A DNA stretch of 64,000 bases from Schistosoma mansoni. Taxonomy: Eukaryota > Platyhelminthes > Trematoda > Strigeidida > Schistosomatidae. Of this stretch, positions 45,610 to 59,100 are shown piece after piece. Within the stretch, counting starts at the first letter, position 1. Each line of letters begins with the position of its first letter. Location of the stretch: contig NW_017386072.1 in assembly GCF_000237925.1 (NCBI RefSeq), positions 1-64,000 on the forward strand. Direction: 5' to 3'. Position numbers and translations under genes: made by a program. The notes beneath the pieces are model-generated. The model searched no databases, was not told the DNA's origin, and saw nothing but the letters and a program-made list of their open reading frames with translations.

Positions 45610-45766
45610 TTACTGATTAAAATTAAATTTCACCTTTAATAAATATCTTAAACGTATTTGATTAACACAATAGACAATGTATTCATTAAATTGTAAAATA
45701 CATTTTTCTGATTCAATTTGAGGTGCTTGAATTAATTTACCACATGGTACTATAACACCATCATTT
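45610..45766 (-). CDS. PARP2: PARP2 terminal exon with catalytic Glu
   Basis: 157 nt ending in [23 protein letters not shown] carries the Glu of the triad; the chain ends at FNFNQ, near the usual C-terminus. Confidence 0.93.
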
Positions 45767-48700
45767 CTATAAATGAATAGAAGAATTTGTAATGAAAAAA
45801 AATAATAATAAAATGATACAGAATATTATCAGAAGGGGGTTTTGTGAAGATTTTAGTAATTTTATATAGTTGAGATCATGAGTTAATTGAAGCTAGACCA
45901 CCATGGAAAACCTAGAAGCACTGGACGACCGTTTCGTCTTATTGTGGGACTCCTCAGCAGCGGGCATTCACGATCCAGCCTCGCGAGATTTGAACCCAGG
46001 ACTTAGCAGTCTCGCGCGCGAGCGCTTAACCACTAGACCACTGAACCGTCCAGTGCTTCCACGTTTTCCATAATGGTCTAGCTTTAAATGACTCATGATC
46101 TCAACTATATACAGAATATTGTTTGAAAGATATTGAAACCTATCATATGTAAACTGTTACGACTTTTCCTCTGTTAATTAAAACATGATAAGATCGTCAA
46201 TCTGAATACTGATTTATATGACCTTGTTCTTTTTTTAAATCAATGGCACGTCAAAGCCGAATTAGCGGTCTTGTGTCAACTGTGAATCTTTATTAGTTTT
46301 TCTTGCCAAGTCTTGCTCGTTGAGAATAGAACTTCAGACATACGTAGTTTATATAAAAGCAAACCAGACCACATCATATCATAAAATGAAAAATAACAAT
46401 AATACAATATCAAACCGAAAGTGACCGTGAATGTGAGAAGGGATACTTGAAATGAAGATCTAAGGTAATGATAAAGAAAGTCTCTGGGTCACTGCGGTCA
46501 ACTGTAAGACTGTACGGTTATCTCTAAGAGTTCAATCCTGTGCACTACAACCAACAATATGGCTAAGACCAAAAATTAATAACTTCACACTGACGATAAT
46601 CCTTAGTTCGGTCGATGCGACACCATCCAACACTACACACTGACGTAAGCAGTAACTGGGCATGCGTAACATATCCGAAATCAATTTTGTAAGTATCCCT
46701 TGATTGACTCATTTTAGTAATTACCGTAGGCCTGTACCGGACCTTAATCACAAGATACAACAATGATACTGCTCATAATCTCACGTAATGTTCCAGGCTT
46801 ATCTATTTTTGTCTTCCTTCATATATTGAGTTGCAAAATTCTTTTGGACGTTTTTATTCTATGAATTTATATTTTCTCAAACCAGTTGCTCTATGTTTAG
46901 TGTTCTGTACTACTAATGATACTGTCACTATTTCAACTACTCCAGGTATAAGTTTTTATATTTTCATTTCTTTGTTTTGAAGTGATGTGACAACGATTTC
47001 AACTAATACGCAATATTTGTTATGCTTGCGAAATGTGCCGTACTGATTAAACTAACGATAAAAGTGTATAGTTTATTTCAATGGAGAAATACGGTTAAGA
47101 CCCAGCAAAACAACTAGAATTGAGCACAGTAGATTTTCTGTGTTTAAACAATAGTTTATATTGTGTAATAAACTGACCAACAAAAGAAAAAATCAATTAA
47201 TTAGTTTACCAGTATTAGCCACATGATGGACTAGTACTAATTTGAAAATGTTTATCATATGGTAAATGATAGAGTAAAAGATATTTTTAATAGCTCAATT
47301 CATGAGTCTATTTAAGCTAGACCGTCATTGAAAATTTGAAAGCACTGGATGGCCGTTTCATCATAATACGGGACTCCTCAGAAAGACGGAACGGCTATCC
47401 AGTGCTTCCAGGTTTCTAATGATGTTATACCTTAGATCGACTCATGAATTTAACTATCAACAATATTACTACAATCTCCACAAACCCACATTCTAATAGT
47501 ATATATCTATTTATATAAGATGGTACATCAATGAAATAAAATATATTCGAAGCAGAAAACAACACAAATAAACATCTTACAAAGTTTTCCATGTTTCAGG
47601 ATTTGGTCGCCATTTACCAACACCTTTTACACTATGATAATCAGAGAGATTTTTATGAGCGTAAGAACATGATTGATATAATTCTTTTTGTTTACCTAAT
47701 GAAACCTTTGATGATTTCAAAAAAAAGAACAAATGATAAAAATTTCTGGTAATTTTAATGATAAAATAAAATGAGATTGATTTTTGAATAAGGATAGGAA
47801 ACATTCAAAGTAATTGGTCATTTTAAATAAGTAATAAAATTTTTAAAATTCAATACAGTCTGGACAAAATCAACTAACTGGTGTCCTGCTTGAACATCTG
47901 GGCTAAATGTTCCTTTCATCTAGATATTTCAACATGTTATCTAATTTTGTTTGTTGTAATATATCAATATGTCTGTTAGTCGTATAACCTATTCAGGTGC
48001 GTTTCCGAGAAGTGTACAACCCTTCGTTGTACAAGTTACAAAAGGCTCAATGAGAGATATCGTGGTTGCTGGCAATATGCAGCGAAAAGAATGTACACTA
48101 TTTAGGTGTCAATTGACTGGACTGCTAATTTTCCAACTGGCGATCTCTCAGAATTTATCGTCAGAATCAACCAAGAAGTAAGAAACGGGAACTTGTTGAA
48201 ATACTTTGTGCTGATAATTCTATATTGTACCAAAAATATAATATTGAATAAAGCGAATAATAATAGCAATAATAATATATTAGTACAACTGATCTACCAA
48301 GTTGTTTTGATCTCTCTTATTGCTTAATATTTATTGGACAATACTTCACTCGATAAATCCCCAAATCAGGATACATTTGGACAGGAATGTAATTATATTT
48401 CCAATAACAAAGGTAGATGGAAATAGGAATCCCAATAAGAAAAACATAAGTATATTTGTAATTTTTACACAAGATTCCAGAGTCCTCTCCAAGTCTCCGC
48501 TAGCGCCGATGGGTTAAAAAATAGCCAAACAACGTGCCCCAACACAGTCCTATACTGAGCATGCTTCAATCCAATCTATATTCCGCCAACATAAGTATAC
48601 ATACAGCACAAGATTATGTGAGTAATATCGAAGTTTATGCTACTCAATAAAGATGGTCTATCAGTTGATGAGACTGTGAATTCTCATCGTTTGATCACAA

Positions 48701-50107
48701 CTTCAATAAGATGCTCTGCAACCAACATCATAACAATCACTAACTTTATGGGATGTTGTCAACTTTTTGTTTCGTTGCATCTACCTTTTTTCAACTATTT
48801 CTGTTCCAGTCAAGATTATGACTTCGGGTAGGCAGTGACTGGTCAAATGCAAGATACATCTCAGCTACCCCCACTTGATGAAAATTCAATATTATCGAAG
48901 AATACTATGTCTTTACTTAGTAATCTACACTAAAATAGCTCAATTTCTTGTTCCACTATACGCAGGTAATATTTGGAAGATTTCTATGATTGAATACTAG
49001 TAACCTAAGAATGTTTGACAGCCATGAATCAAAAAGGAACAAGCTGTTGCACAGTATTATATATATATTATTTACCTCACACACAATCATGAGTCCAACA
49101 TTGTTAGCTTGTGTTGGATAAATATAATTGGCTGATTTCGATGAACAATCAGCAAAATATACACCTTTTCCAAACATATATCCAGTAGATGGAGCTTCAG
49201 GTGGAGCAATTTGTAAACCTCTGCCTAAAATGCCAACCCAATTGGTTAAACGACTTCCATGCCAAAGAAGCATCCTATAATGATAATGAGAAACTAGAGA
49301 TAAATGTATGCATAAAATAAATATTGTACAACCAGATCACTTGATAAATTTAAACACACCAAGAATAACAAAGTTCGCAAAATAAAATAAATTCATCAAT
49401 CTATTTATGGTTTCTCATCAGCTACATACAATCTAAAATTATGATCATTAATATAAACATAATTTAAATTAATATGACGAATGGATGGATGTTAGATCAC
49501 CATTGAAAACCTGGAAGCACCAGTGCGTGTTCGCGACCCCGCACACAGGATTCGAACCCAGGACCTTCGCTCTCGCGCGCGACCACTCAACCTTTAGATC
49601 ATTGAGCCGGTACCCAACGGTGTTAATGTCCAACTTCAATACCTGGAAGTACTGGACGGACGTTTCGTCTTAGCATGGGACACAATTTCGTAAATTGGTT
49701 GAAGTCAGATATTAACACCATTCGATATCGGTTCAGTGGTCTAAAAGTTAAGCGTTTGCGCGCTGAACAAAAGATCCTGTGTTCAAATCCCATCTGCGTA
49801 GTCGTGGGTGCGCACAAAACGGCCAACCAGTGCTACCAAGTTTTCAATGGTGGTCTAACATCCATCTATTCATAATATCAAGTCAAACTCAACAATCTCC
49901 ACAACCCTATACTGATAAATATAATTCTTGACAAATGTTTAGCATTCCTTAGTTTGTGCAGTTTACATGAATGCTGGAAACGTAACTAAAATCATAGCGA
50001 TCATAGCGATCAGAAGAATAGGGATACCAAGTGTATGAATAAACAAAGTCAAGATCCATGTGTATTAGTATGTTGGGAAGTAGGTTATATAAAGGCAATG
50101 AGATTAA

Positions 50108-50145
<38 letters not shown>

Positions 50146-53100
50146 CTCCGCCTGTAGCTCTTCTAGAGTTGCTGCCGGTCCCGAGCCCGGGTAAAGGAGG
50201 AGGGTTGGGCATGGGAATTGAAGGAATAATTATGACGTCTCATGATGAAAGCCGAGATTTTTCGGAAGTCACGAGACCGATGCACCTTCTAACAACCAGA
50301 GCAACAATTTTTATAGGTACATGAAATGTTCGGACAATGTGGGAGACAGGGAAGACTAGTCAAATAGCTATGGAAATGAGGAGATACAACTTGGCAGTAC
50401 TCGGAATCAGCGAAACCCATTGGACACATGCTGGACAACAAAGGCCAGGTACAGGAGAGATGCTGCTGTACTCCGGTCACGAAGGGGAAAATGCTTCACA
50501 CACTCGAGGAGTTTCTCTAATGCTGTTCAGAGAAGCACGAAATGCACCTGTAGGATGGGAATCTCACGGATCCAGAATTATCAAAGTATCATTCAAAACA
50601 AAGAAGGAGGGAATCACAATGAATGTTATCCAATGTTATGCACCCACCAATGATAGCAACGACGATGATAAAGATCAGTTCTATGAAAGGCTGCAATCAA
50701 TTATAGAGAAGTGCTCAAGAAAGGACCTCACCATCCTAATGGAAGACCTAAATGCTAAAGTCGGAGTGGACAACACAGGATATGAAGATATAATTGGACG
50801 ACATGGACTAGGAGAGAGAAATGAAAATGGGGAGAGATTTGCAAATCTATGTGCATTCCACAAACTGGTTATAGGCGGCACAATATTCCCCCACAAACGC
50901 ATACACAAAGCTACATGGATCTCAGCGGACCACACCACAAAGAAACAGATAGATCATATTCGTATCAACAAAAAGTTCCGAAGGACAATGGAAGATGTGA
51001 GAATCCGGAGGGGAGCTGACATAGTTTCAGATCACCACCTGGTTGTGGCCAAGATGAGACTGAAGCTAAAGAAACACTGGACAACTGGACAAACAGCACT
51101 ACAAAGGTTCAATACAGCCTTCTTTCGAGATACTGACAAGCTCAACGAATTCAAAATAACTCTCAACAACAGGTTCCAATTTCTACAGGATCTACTGAAA
51201 GAATAAGAAACTAATATGGAGGACAACTGGAAAGGGATAAAAGAAGCACTAACTTCAACGTGTCAGGAGGTTCTGGGTCGCAAGAAACATCATCATAAGG
51301 AATGGATCTCTATGGGAACCCTGGACAAGATTCAAGAAAGGAAGAACAAGAAGACAGCATTAAAGCCAACAAACAGAAATACATAGGAGAACTAGCAGCG
51401 ATGGTGGAAATAGCTGCAAGAGAAGGGAATATGAAACAACTATATGATACAACGAAGAAACTGGCATGGAAATACAGCAAACCGGAGAGACCAGTCAAGA
51501 ACAAAGAAGGAAAGACAATCATGGAGATTCAAGAACAGGGGAAAAGATGGGCAGAATAATTCGAGGAACTGTTGAATAGACCAACTCCATTGAATCCACC
51601 GGACATCGAAGCAGAACACACAGACATTCCTATAAATGTCACTACACTAACGATCGAAGAAGTCAAGATGGACATCAGACAAATCAAGAGCGGGAAAGCG
51701 GCAGGATCTGACAATATACCAGCCGAAGCACTGAAGTCAAACATTGAAGTAACTGCAAACATGCTCCACCTTTTATTCAAGAAGATTTGGGAGGCGAAAC
51801 AAGTGCCAACGGACTGGAAAGAAGGATACCTTATCAAAATACTAAAGAAAGAAGATCTGAGCAAATGTGAGAATTACAGAGGCATCAGTTTGTTGTCAGT
51901 ACCAGGAAAAGTTTTTAACAGAGTGTTTCTGAACCGGACGAAAGACACAGTAGACGCTCGACTTCGAGAACAACAGGCTGGATTCCGTAAGGATCGGTCG
52001 TGCACTACGGATCATCGTTGAGCAGTCAGTTGAGTGGAACTCGTCACTATACATTAACTTCCTTGATTATTAGAAAGCATTTGACAGTATGGACAGGAGA
52101 ACATTATGGGAACTTCTTCGACATTACGGAGTTCCTAAGAAGACTGTCAACATTATGCAGAACTCATACGATGGACTGCAGTGCAAAGTCGTGCATGAAG
52201 GACAGTTGACAGATGCATTTCCAGTAGGGACCGGAGTCAGACAAGGTTGTCTACTCTCCCTCTTTCTCTTTCTTCTGATGATTGACTGGACTACGACGAC
52301 CTCGACACCTGAGGGGAAGCACGAAATACAATGGACATCTCAGAATCAATTAGACGATTTGGACTTTCCAGACGATCTAGCCCTCCTACCCCATACACAC
52401 GAACAAATACAGACGAAGACAACTAATATAGCAGCAGCTTCTGAATCAATAGACCTCAACATAGACAAAGGGGGAAACAAGATTCTCAAATACAACACAG
52501 TGAACGCCAACCCAATCACACTTTATGGAGAAACTCTGAAAGATATGGAAACATTCACGTATCTCGGAAGCATCGTTGATGGACGAGGAGGATCTGATAC
52601 AGATGTAAAGGCGAGGATTGGCAAAGCAAGGGCAGCATTTCTACAATTGAAGAACATATGAAACTTAAAACAACTGTCAACTTATTTCAAAGTGAGAATC
52701 TTCAATACGAACGTCAAGACAGTCCTACTGTACGGAGCTGAAACGTGGAGAACTACTACATCCATCGTCAAGAAGATACAAGTATTTATAAACAGTTGTC
52801 TATGCAAAATACTCAACATTCACTGGCCAGACACTATCAGCATCAGCGTTTTATGAGAGGGGACAAATCAGCTCGCAGCTGAAGAGGAAATTAGGAAAAG
52901 ACGTTGGAAGTGGATTGGACATACATTAAGGAAATCACCAAACTGCATCACGAGGCAAGCGCTAACTTTGAATGCTGAAGGGAAGCGGAAGGTCAAATAA
53001 CACATTACGCCGGGAAATAGAAGCAGATATGAAAAGGATGAATAACTGGAAAGAATTGTCCAGGACAGGGGGTTGGATGGAGAATACTGGTGTGCTGCCT

Positions 53101-56100
53101 GTGCTACTCTATGAGGGGTAACAGGTGTAAGTATATGTAAGTATATATATAAATAATTCTCCTGATTATACACCTCCAAAAAATATACAATAGGCAGTTA
53201 GTCATATTTTGTAAAATATCTGTTAGGTCTCTACAAACAAAACAGTTTCCATGATGTGTTTACAAAATAAAGAGGAGTTAGTGTAACTTTTATTCAATGA
53301 GATACTATACACACGATCCTGTCAGAAAAAAACTATCTTACTCAACATTAAATGAGAAAAATAGTGTTGTTTTTTTTAAATTACCTATTCCCGTAATCTT
53401 TGAATTCTTCTTGTTCCGTAGATTTTCGACATTCAAATATATCTAATATTTCCAATGTATACCAATTATGTGTAACTCCATGTGTTTCATGCATGTAATC
53501 GGTTAACAACTTCGACAAGAAAAAATATTTAACATTTAGACACACGACGAACAGTCAAAGTAATAGGAATAGCATGTATAAGGAATAAAATTTTAATTTA
53601 CACTTCACTGCCTACTTACTTACCTACTAATTGAAGTTAAGAACTGACTACACTATATCTTATTTGGGTAAAAGACTGAGGAGTCAATTTAATGATCAAA
53701 GCATTTGCCTGTCTGCTACAACGAAACATAGTTAACCTACATCAGCTTGGGTAGCCGAGCTAATAAGTCGTGAAATTTTCTTAACTGATAAAATAAATAT
53801 TGGAATATTGCAACGTTGATGTTGACAACAAGGATGTGAAATTTCACAGTATTGTTTGCGATTTGTCAAATAACTATTACTGGCAAACAAGTTAAGTACT
53901 AAGCAACTGTCCGTTTCACTTTTCTAAAGAATTCTCGGGATCACGATGCTTTGTTGTATTCTACCAAAATATTCAAAGCTAATTTATCATAAGAACAATA
54001 GTCATGTGAGCAACTGTAAAAAATACATCAAAAACTAATATTCCTAGATTGCATTCGTCACATACTGATCTCGGAGTATTATAGAAGATCAAGCAGCCAA
54101 AGGACAGTTGTTTCGCTCTATTATGGGAATCCCCATAAACCGGTGAGAAAGACCTTTCTAGAGAACACACGCAAGACATTCAGGTCCAGCAGTAAACACC
54201 TAATCATTTAAACTACTGGATCGGATCCACTGTCCCATATTTTTAACTTATATCAATTCGCGATGTAGCGCAACGACCACACAATGCCATCGTTGCTAAC
54301 TATTTAACAATCACGATATGTTTGAATTCCGTTAGTCACGACTTTTAGTCAGAACCTAGGGAACACTTTGAAGTACGTCACTGGTGAACTAATTACTATA
54401 GTCTATTCAACTATATCAATATTTTTGTTGCCAGGTTGGTGGATACAGATGGTCTACTTAAGGGAGTTGATAAAGTCTGGTTTCAAAACATGAGCTCTAC
54501 GATCCTAAAAAAACGAATGGCATGTGAACATATTCCTGATCGTTGGCTACCATAAGACAGGATCCAATGACATTCTACTGCTCGGAAAGTAGTTCCCTAA
54601 GAAAACTCCACTTGTAGCTTTGGAGCTGAAGAAGTATCTCAGCCCATATACAAATATTATTTAGTGTGGCGCATACTATTTATGGCGCTCAGTTGCGCTG
54701 TATTTTATGTGCATTAAATAAACGAATCAAATATACATACAAGTAATAACAGTGAAATTAGTGATAAAGGTTATTATTAAACCTTCAGTGTTTTTTACGA
54801 CATTCCTATAACTCAACTGGTATCTGTTGACTAAGGTAGACTTGTGAAGATTTTGCACCATTTTAAGGTACTTTTTTAGTAAGAACTACAATTTAAATAA
54901 AGAAGCACTAGGCTGCATCAAATCATCCTACACAAGACCCAGTCCATTTTACGTCAGTTTGTTATAGAAATAACCTTTAATTTGCATAAAATTATTATCC
55001 GTCACTATTATGCCTGAGCGATTAACTACTACTAGTTGTGGAACGAGATTTTGAAAGAATACGCCGGATTACTTTTTAGTTTCCGATATCTTTTACAGTA
55101 AAATAAACCAAAGGAGTGAGATAAATTGATTTACTCATTCACTGAAACAACTGAGAAAGCAAAATAAATACATAAAACAGTATGATATACATGTGTGTGC
55201 AATTCTTACCGAATACATTGGATCAGTTGATCGCAGAGGTATAATGTCACAATTCAGTCGTTTATAATTTACATCAATAATATTTTCAGTAGATGATTGA
55301 TTATTCTTCAAAATATTTACAGCAAATTCAATATCAGATAAAGCTTCTAGTAATTCAATCTTTGATTTGACTTCAGACATTGTACGAATAACCGGTGGTA
55401 TACGCATACTATAGGAAAAGTAGAAAATGAAAAAATTCATAAAAAGAATCGCCATACATTTCTCATTAAAATAACTGTATTAGACAAGTATTAAAATGTC
55501 ATAATTATGAAAACAGAAGTCAAGTTGAACTAAATTTATCAACTTGATTACAAATATGTTGTCCCGATAACAATAGTGAATGGTAACTTTGGGATCCATT
55601 TATGGACCAATATTATGCATATATTTTTTATCGTATAATTGCTAAATAACTAAAATATTCATATTCATGTTCCCCTTATCATGAGCTTCATTTTGAACTA
55701 TAAACTATTGTTATACGACTTACCATTTTTGAGTTATCCCTAGTCTATTAATTACTGCCTCTCACATTCACAGCCACATCTGGCTGAATCTTGTACAAAT
55801 GTTATTTTCTATTTTATTGGTACGATGCGGTCTATCTGTTTGGTATATAAACTCAGTATGTTTGAAATACAATGATTCATACACCAGAGGCTGTTCTGGA
55901 CTTAACTGGCTGGGTTAGGTAGAAGCAGGACCGATAGTACTCTAGACATAACAAGATAGCGTATATCTGGCATAAGTGTTTGGTTGGGCTACCTTACAAC
56001 AAAACACTATGACAGAACAATTAGGGGAGATTGACAAGATGAAAAGCAGAGAATATGATGGAAAGCTAAACATAAGAATCGCATACTTGAAAATGAACAA

Positions 56101-59100
56101 ATATTATTGAAGAATGTGATTAATGGCTTGGTGAGGTTTATGTATAGGGCTCCCCGGCCCAATAACTTACGGAACGTATCAAGTATGCCCTGAAGCTACG
56201 GCGCCGTTTCGGTGAACAGTATCATATTATCTGTGCATATGAGGGGATCCACTGATCCTCTACGCATTTTGAAATTTTATTCGCAAATATGACTAATAAT
56301 AAAGGAGATAGGTAATCCCCATGTTTAATACGTCGGTTTTTAACACTTATATTCGGTGCTTCCATAGCCGACCTATGAAGTGATGGTATCTCACACATTT
56401 GCCCGATCTCAGCAATGATGTTACTTGACACTGAGTTAAAGACTTTAAAAACATCCGAAACGAAAACAGTACCTTGGTGGCCCTTTTTACAGTTCCTTTA
56501 CGACTGTATTGACTGTTATACATGCTTTGAAACATCCATCTGTTCTAAGAAAAGCCGACTGACTCACAAGGTCTTTTTGTTCTGATACTTGACAGGCATC
56601 AAAGAACAACAAGTGATTGTAATCGGTTTGAAATCGCCTAGCTCCTGACGGTCACTATACATCGAGATGTACTCAGTTGACGTAGTTAAGTACTACCCCA
56701 AATATCAGATTCAACAGCGTGGTCAAAGTTGAGCGCATCTATTATGCAATTCCTTAGAGGTAACTGCATCTATCTTCGTTGTTGTATTCCCAGTTCTTTA
56801 AAGGATCTATTGCACCTTTGTGGCTTACCAGTTTTGTCGAGGACCAGTCAGTTGACACTTTCATTTCATCTGGGCGGTTATCCTAATTACTTCCTCTTCA
56901 TATTGTCTGGGACCAGTAATCTTGAAGCCCTTCAGACAGTTAAGTCCTGTCTCTGTGTGCTGTCTACTAGAATTCGCTTTGTACCTGTCTAGAACCAGCA
57001 CTTACGTCTTTCTGAAAGGTTTTCCCTAGAGATTTTTCATTAGCTTTTCCAATTTTCACTGTTATTCTGGTACCAAACATCCTTCAAGCTGTTTAGATTT
57101 GATGACTTCTCTTTTTAAATAGCGATGATCACATAGCGTAACCAATTAACTAGGAATGCCTTGTTTAGTAGTTACATTATCAGCCATGATTAGTCGCGTC
57201 CGCTTGAATAGAACACGCTTATTATATCCTAGTGAAGATTAAATTATAGGTAACTTCTGAGATCTATTAATATTATATACATTCTTATTGTATAACTATT
57301 CAGTAACTCGACTATGTATATCTATATTCCTCTTATTATAAGATTTATTTTGACCCATGGACTACTATGATACGATTTACTATTCTTAAATTATACTCTA
57401 TCGATTATAGTCTCCTACGTTCACAGTCACATTTTAGCTTGATCTTGTACAAATGTCATTCCCTATTTTATGGTGTGATGTGGTCTGTTTGGGTGGTGTA
57501 TAAACCAATTATGTTTGGAATAAATGATTCGCATAGTGGAAGCTGGTATTGGTGTTCTGGAATCAACTGACAGGGCTAGGAGGACAAAGGACACTAGGCT
57601 GCTCATACCTGTCGATAAGTCAGTGGTTTGACACATTGCTAAGATTGTATAAGTCGTACTACGAATGGCAAATGTCACATGATAACTAGCCGGGCTTAAA
57701 AGTCACGACAATGTCTTTCTGTGGATGTGTCAAGGATGGATTGCAGAAGATTTGTTTTCCAAAACTCGTAGACTCTTTGTGAACTGGTAGATTTTGGTTG
57801 CTCAAGACAATAAGCGTTTTCACTATTATTAGTCTCCTGAACCTTGTTAAATCCTTTAGAAAACCAAACAAAGACAATACTAGGTTCGTTTCCTACAACA
57901 GTACTACTCTCCGTAGTATATAACAGTTCCACCTTATGTAAATAACGTATCGTACAGTGGATACATGTCATTGTTAGTGTAAACAATAAAAAAATTGCGA
58001 TACCCTTTCGTAGGGTAAAAAGGTGCAAATTTATCCACTAGAATAACACTCAGGTGACAACACGAATAAACAGGCATATCGTTACTGTATGAGAAAAATA
58101 GTTAAAGAGCATTATATACGAGATATTAAGCCTAAAAAGAAATCTTTAGACCATAAAGCATATCAGTTTAGTTTGTATTCTTGCTAACCGTCTCTTACCC
58201 AAAATCATGAGGAATCCGTGTATAGAAATCGTTACAGGCCAACAGTAATTGTTCCTCAAGTTTACGTTTATCACCCGCATTTGTTTTGACACGTTTTACT
58301 CTGCCTCTTGCTTTAGTTTCTGTTTCAGTATTACACTCTTGACTTAAAGCTGACAAAGCATCAATCATTTGGGATACTTTATCCAAAGCTGTATAACCTG
58401 CACGAATTTGTGATTTACTAAGTTTTCCTAGAGGGGCCCGACGTGTATCATATTTTAGTTCAGTAGTAACTTGTTCCATGTTACTAAAATCACATATTAA
58501 TTTTATAAGTACCTAAAAAAGAATTACACAATGAATACAGTAAATTCATGGAAAAGCTAATAAGACAAGCAGAGCATATGATAAATATGGATTTTCTCAG
58601 AAATCTTGATTATAAACGCTTTAGAAGATATCCAAGGACTACATATACCGACATGATGTTTAGGTCAATTTACCACTGGTCGACATCTAGAAGACACTAC
58701 AACTCTGGATATATTACTAACCAAAGTACTTTCTGCATACTTCTCACACAGACGGTATACAGAGGACCGCACAGCTGTAGCCTTTTTTGAGAAACCTCTC
58801 AACTGGAACGTCTCTACAAATGAGAGGGATACCAAACGTCTAAAACTAAAACTGATTCGACAAGCATATGAATTACTCAAGGAAATTATTAAACCCTGAA
58901 GTGATAGACATGGGATCCTAGATAGGGAAGGTTATATGTCCTTAATTTGATCAATGATCATCGCCAAGAAAACCGCCTGATATGGATTTATGACGCAACC
59001 TAGCACGCAAACTTTACATGAATTATGACAAAATGTGAATAACTCTATAGTAACCAGTACTCAAAATGATGGTCCTTTCTACGGAAGGGTTTATTTCTAG

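Noticed and set aside
45966-46045. tRNA-like sequence that could be a tRNA gene
   Set aside because: A and B boxes are present but no foldable cloverleaf or acceptor stem; it is part of a repeated SINE with a hammerhead.
47969-48181. 70-codon plus frame as a gene
   Set aside because: No homology recognised and it lies in a PARP2 intron without splice context.
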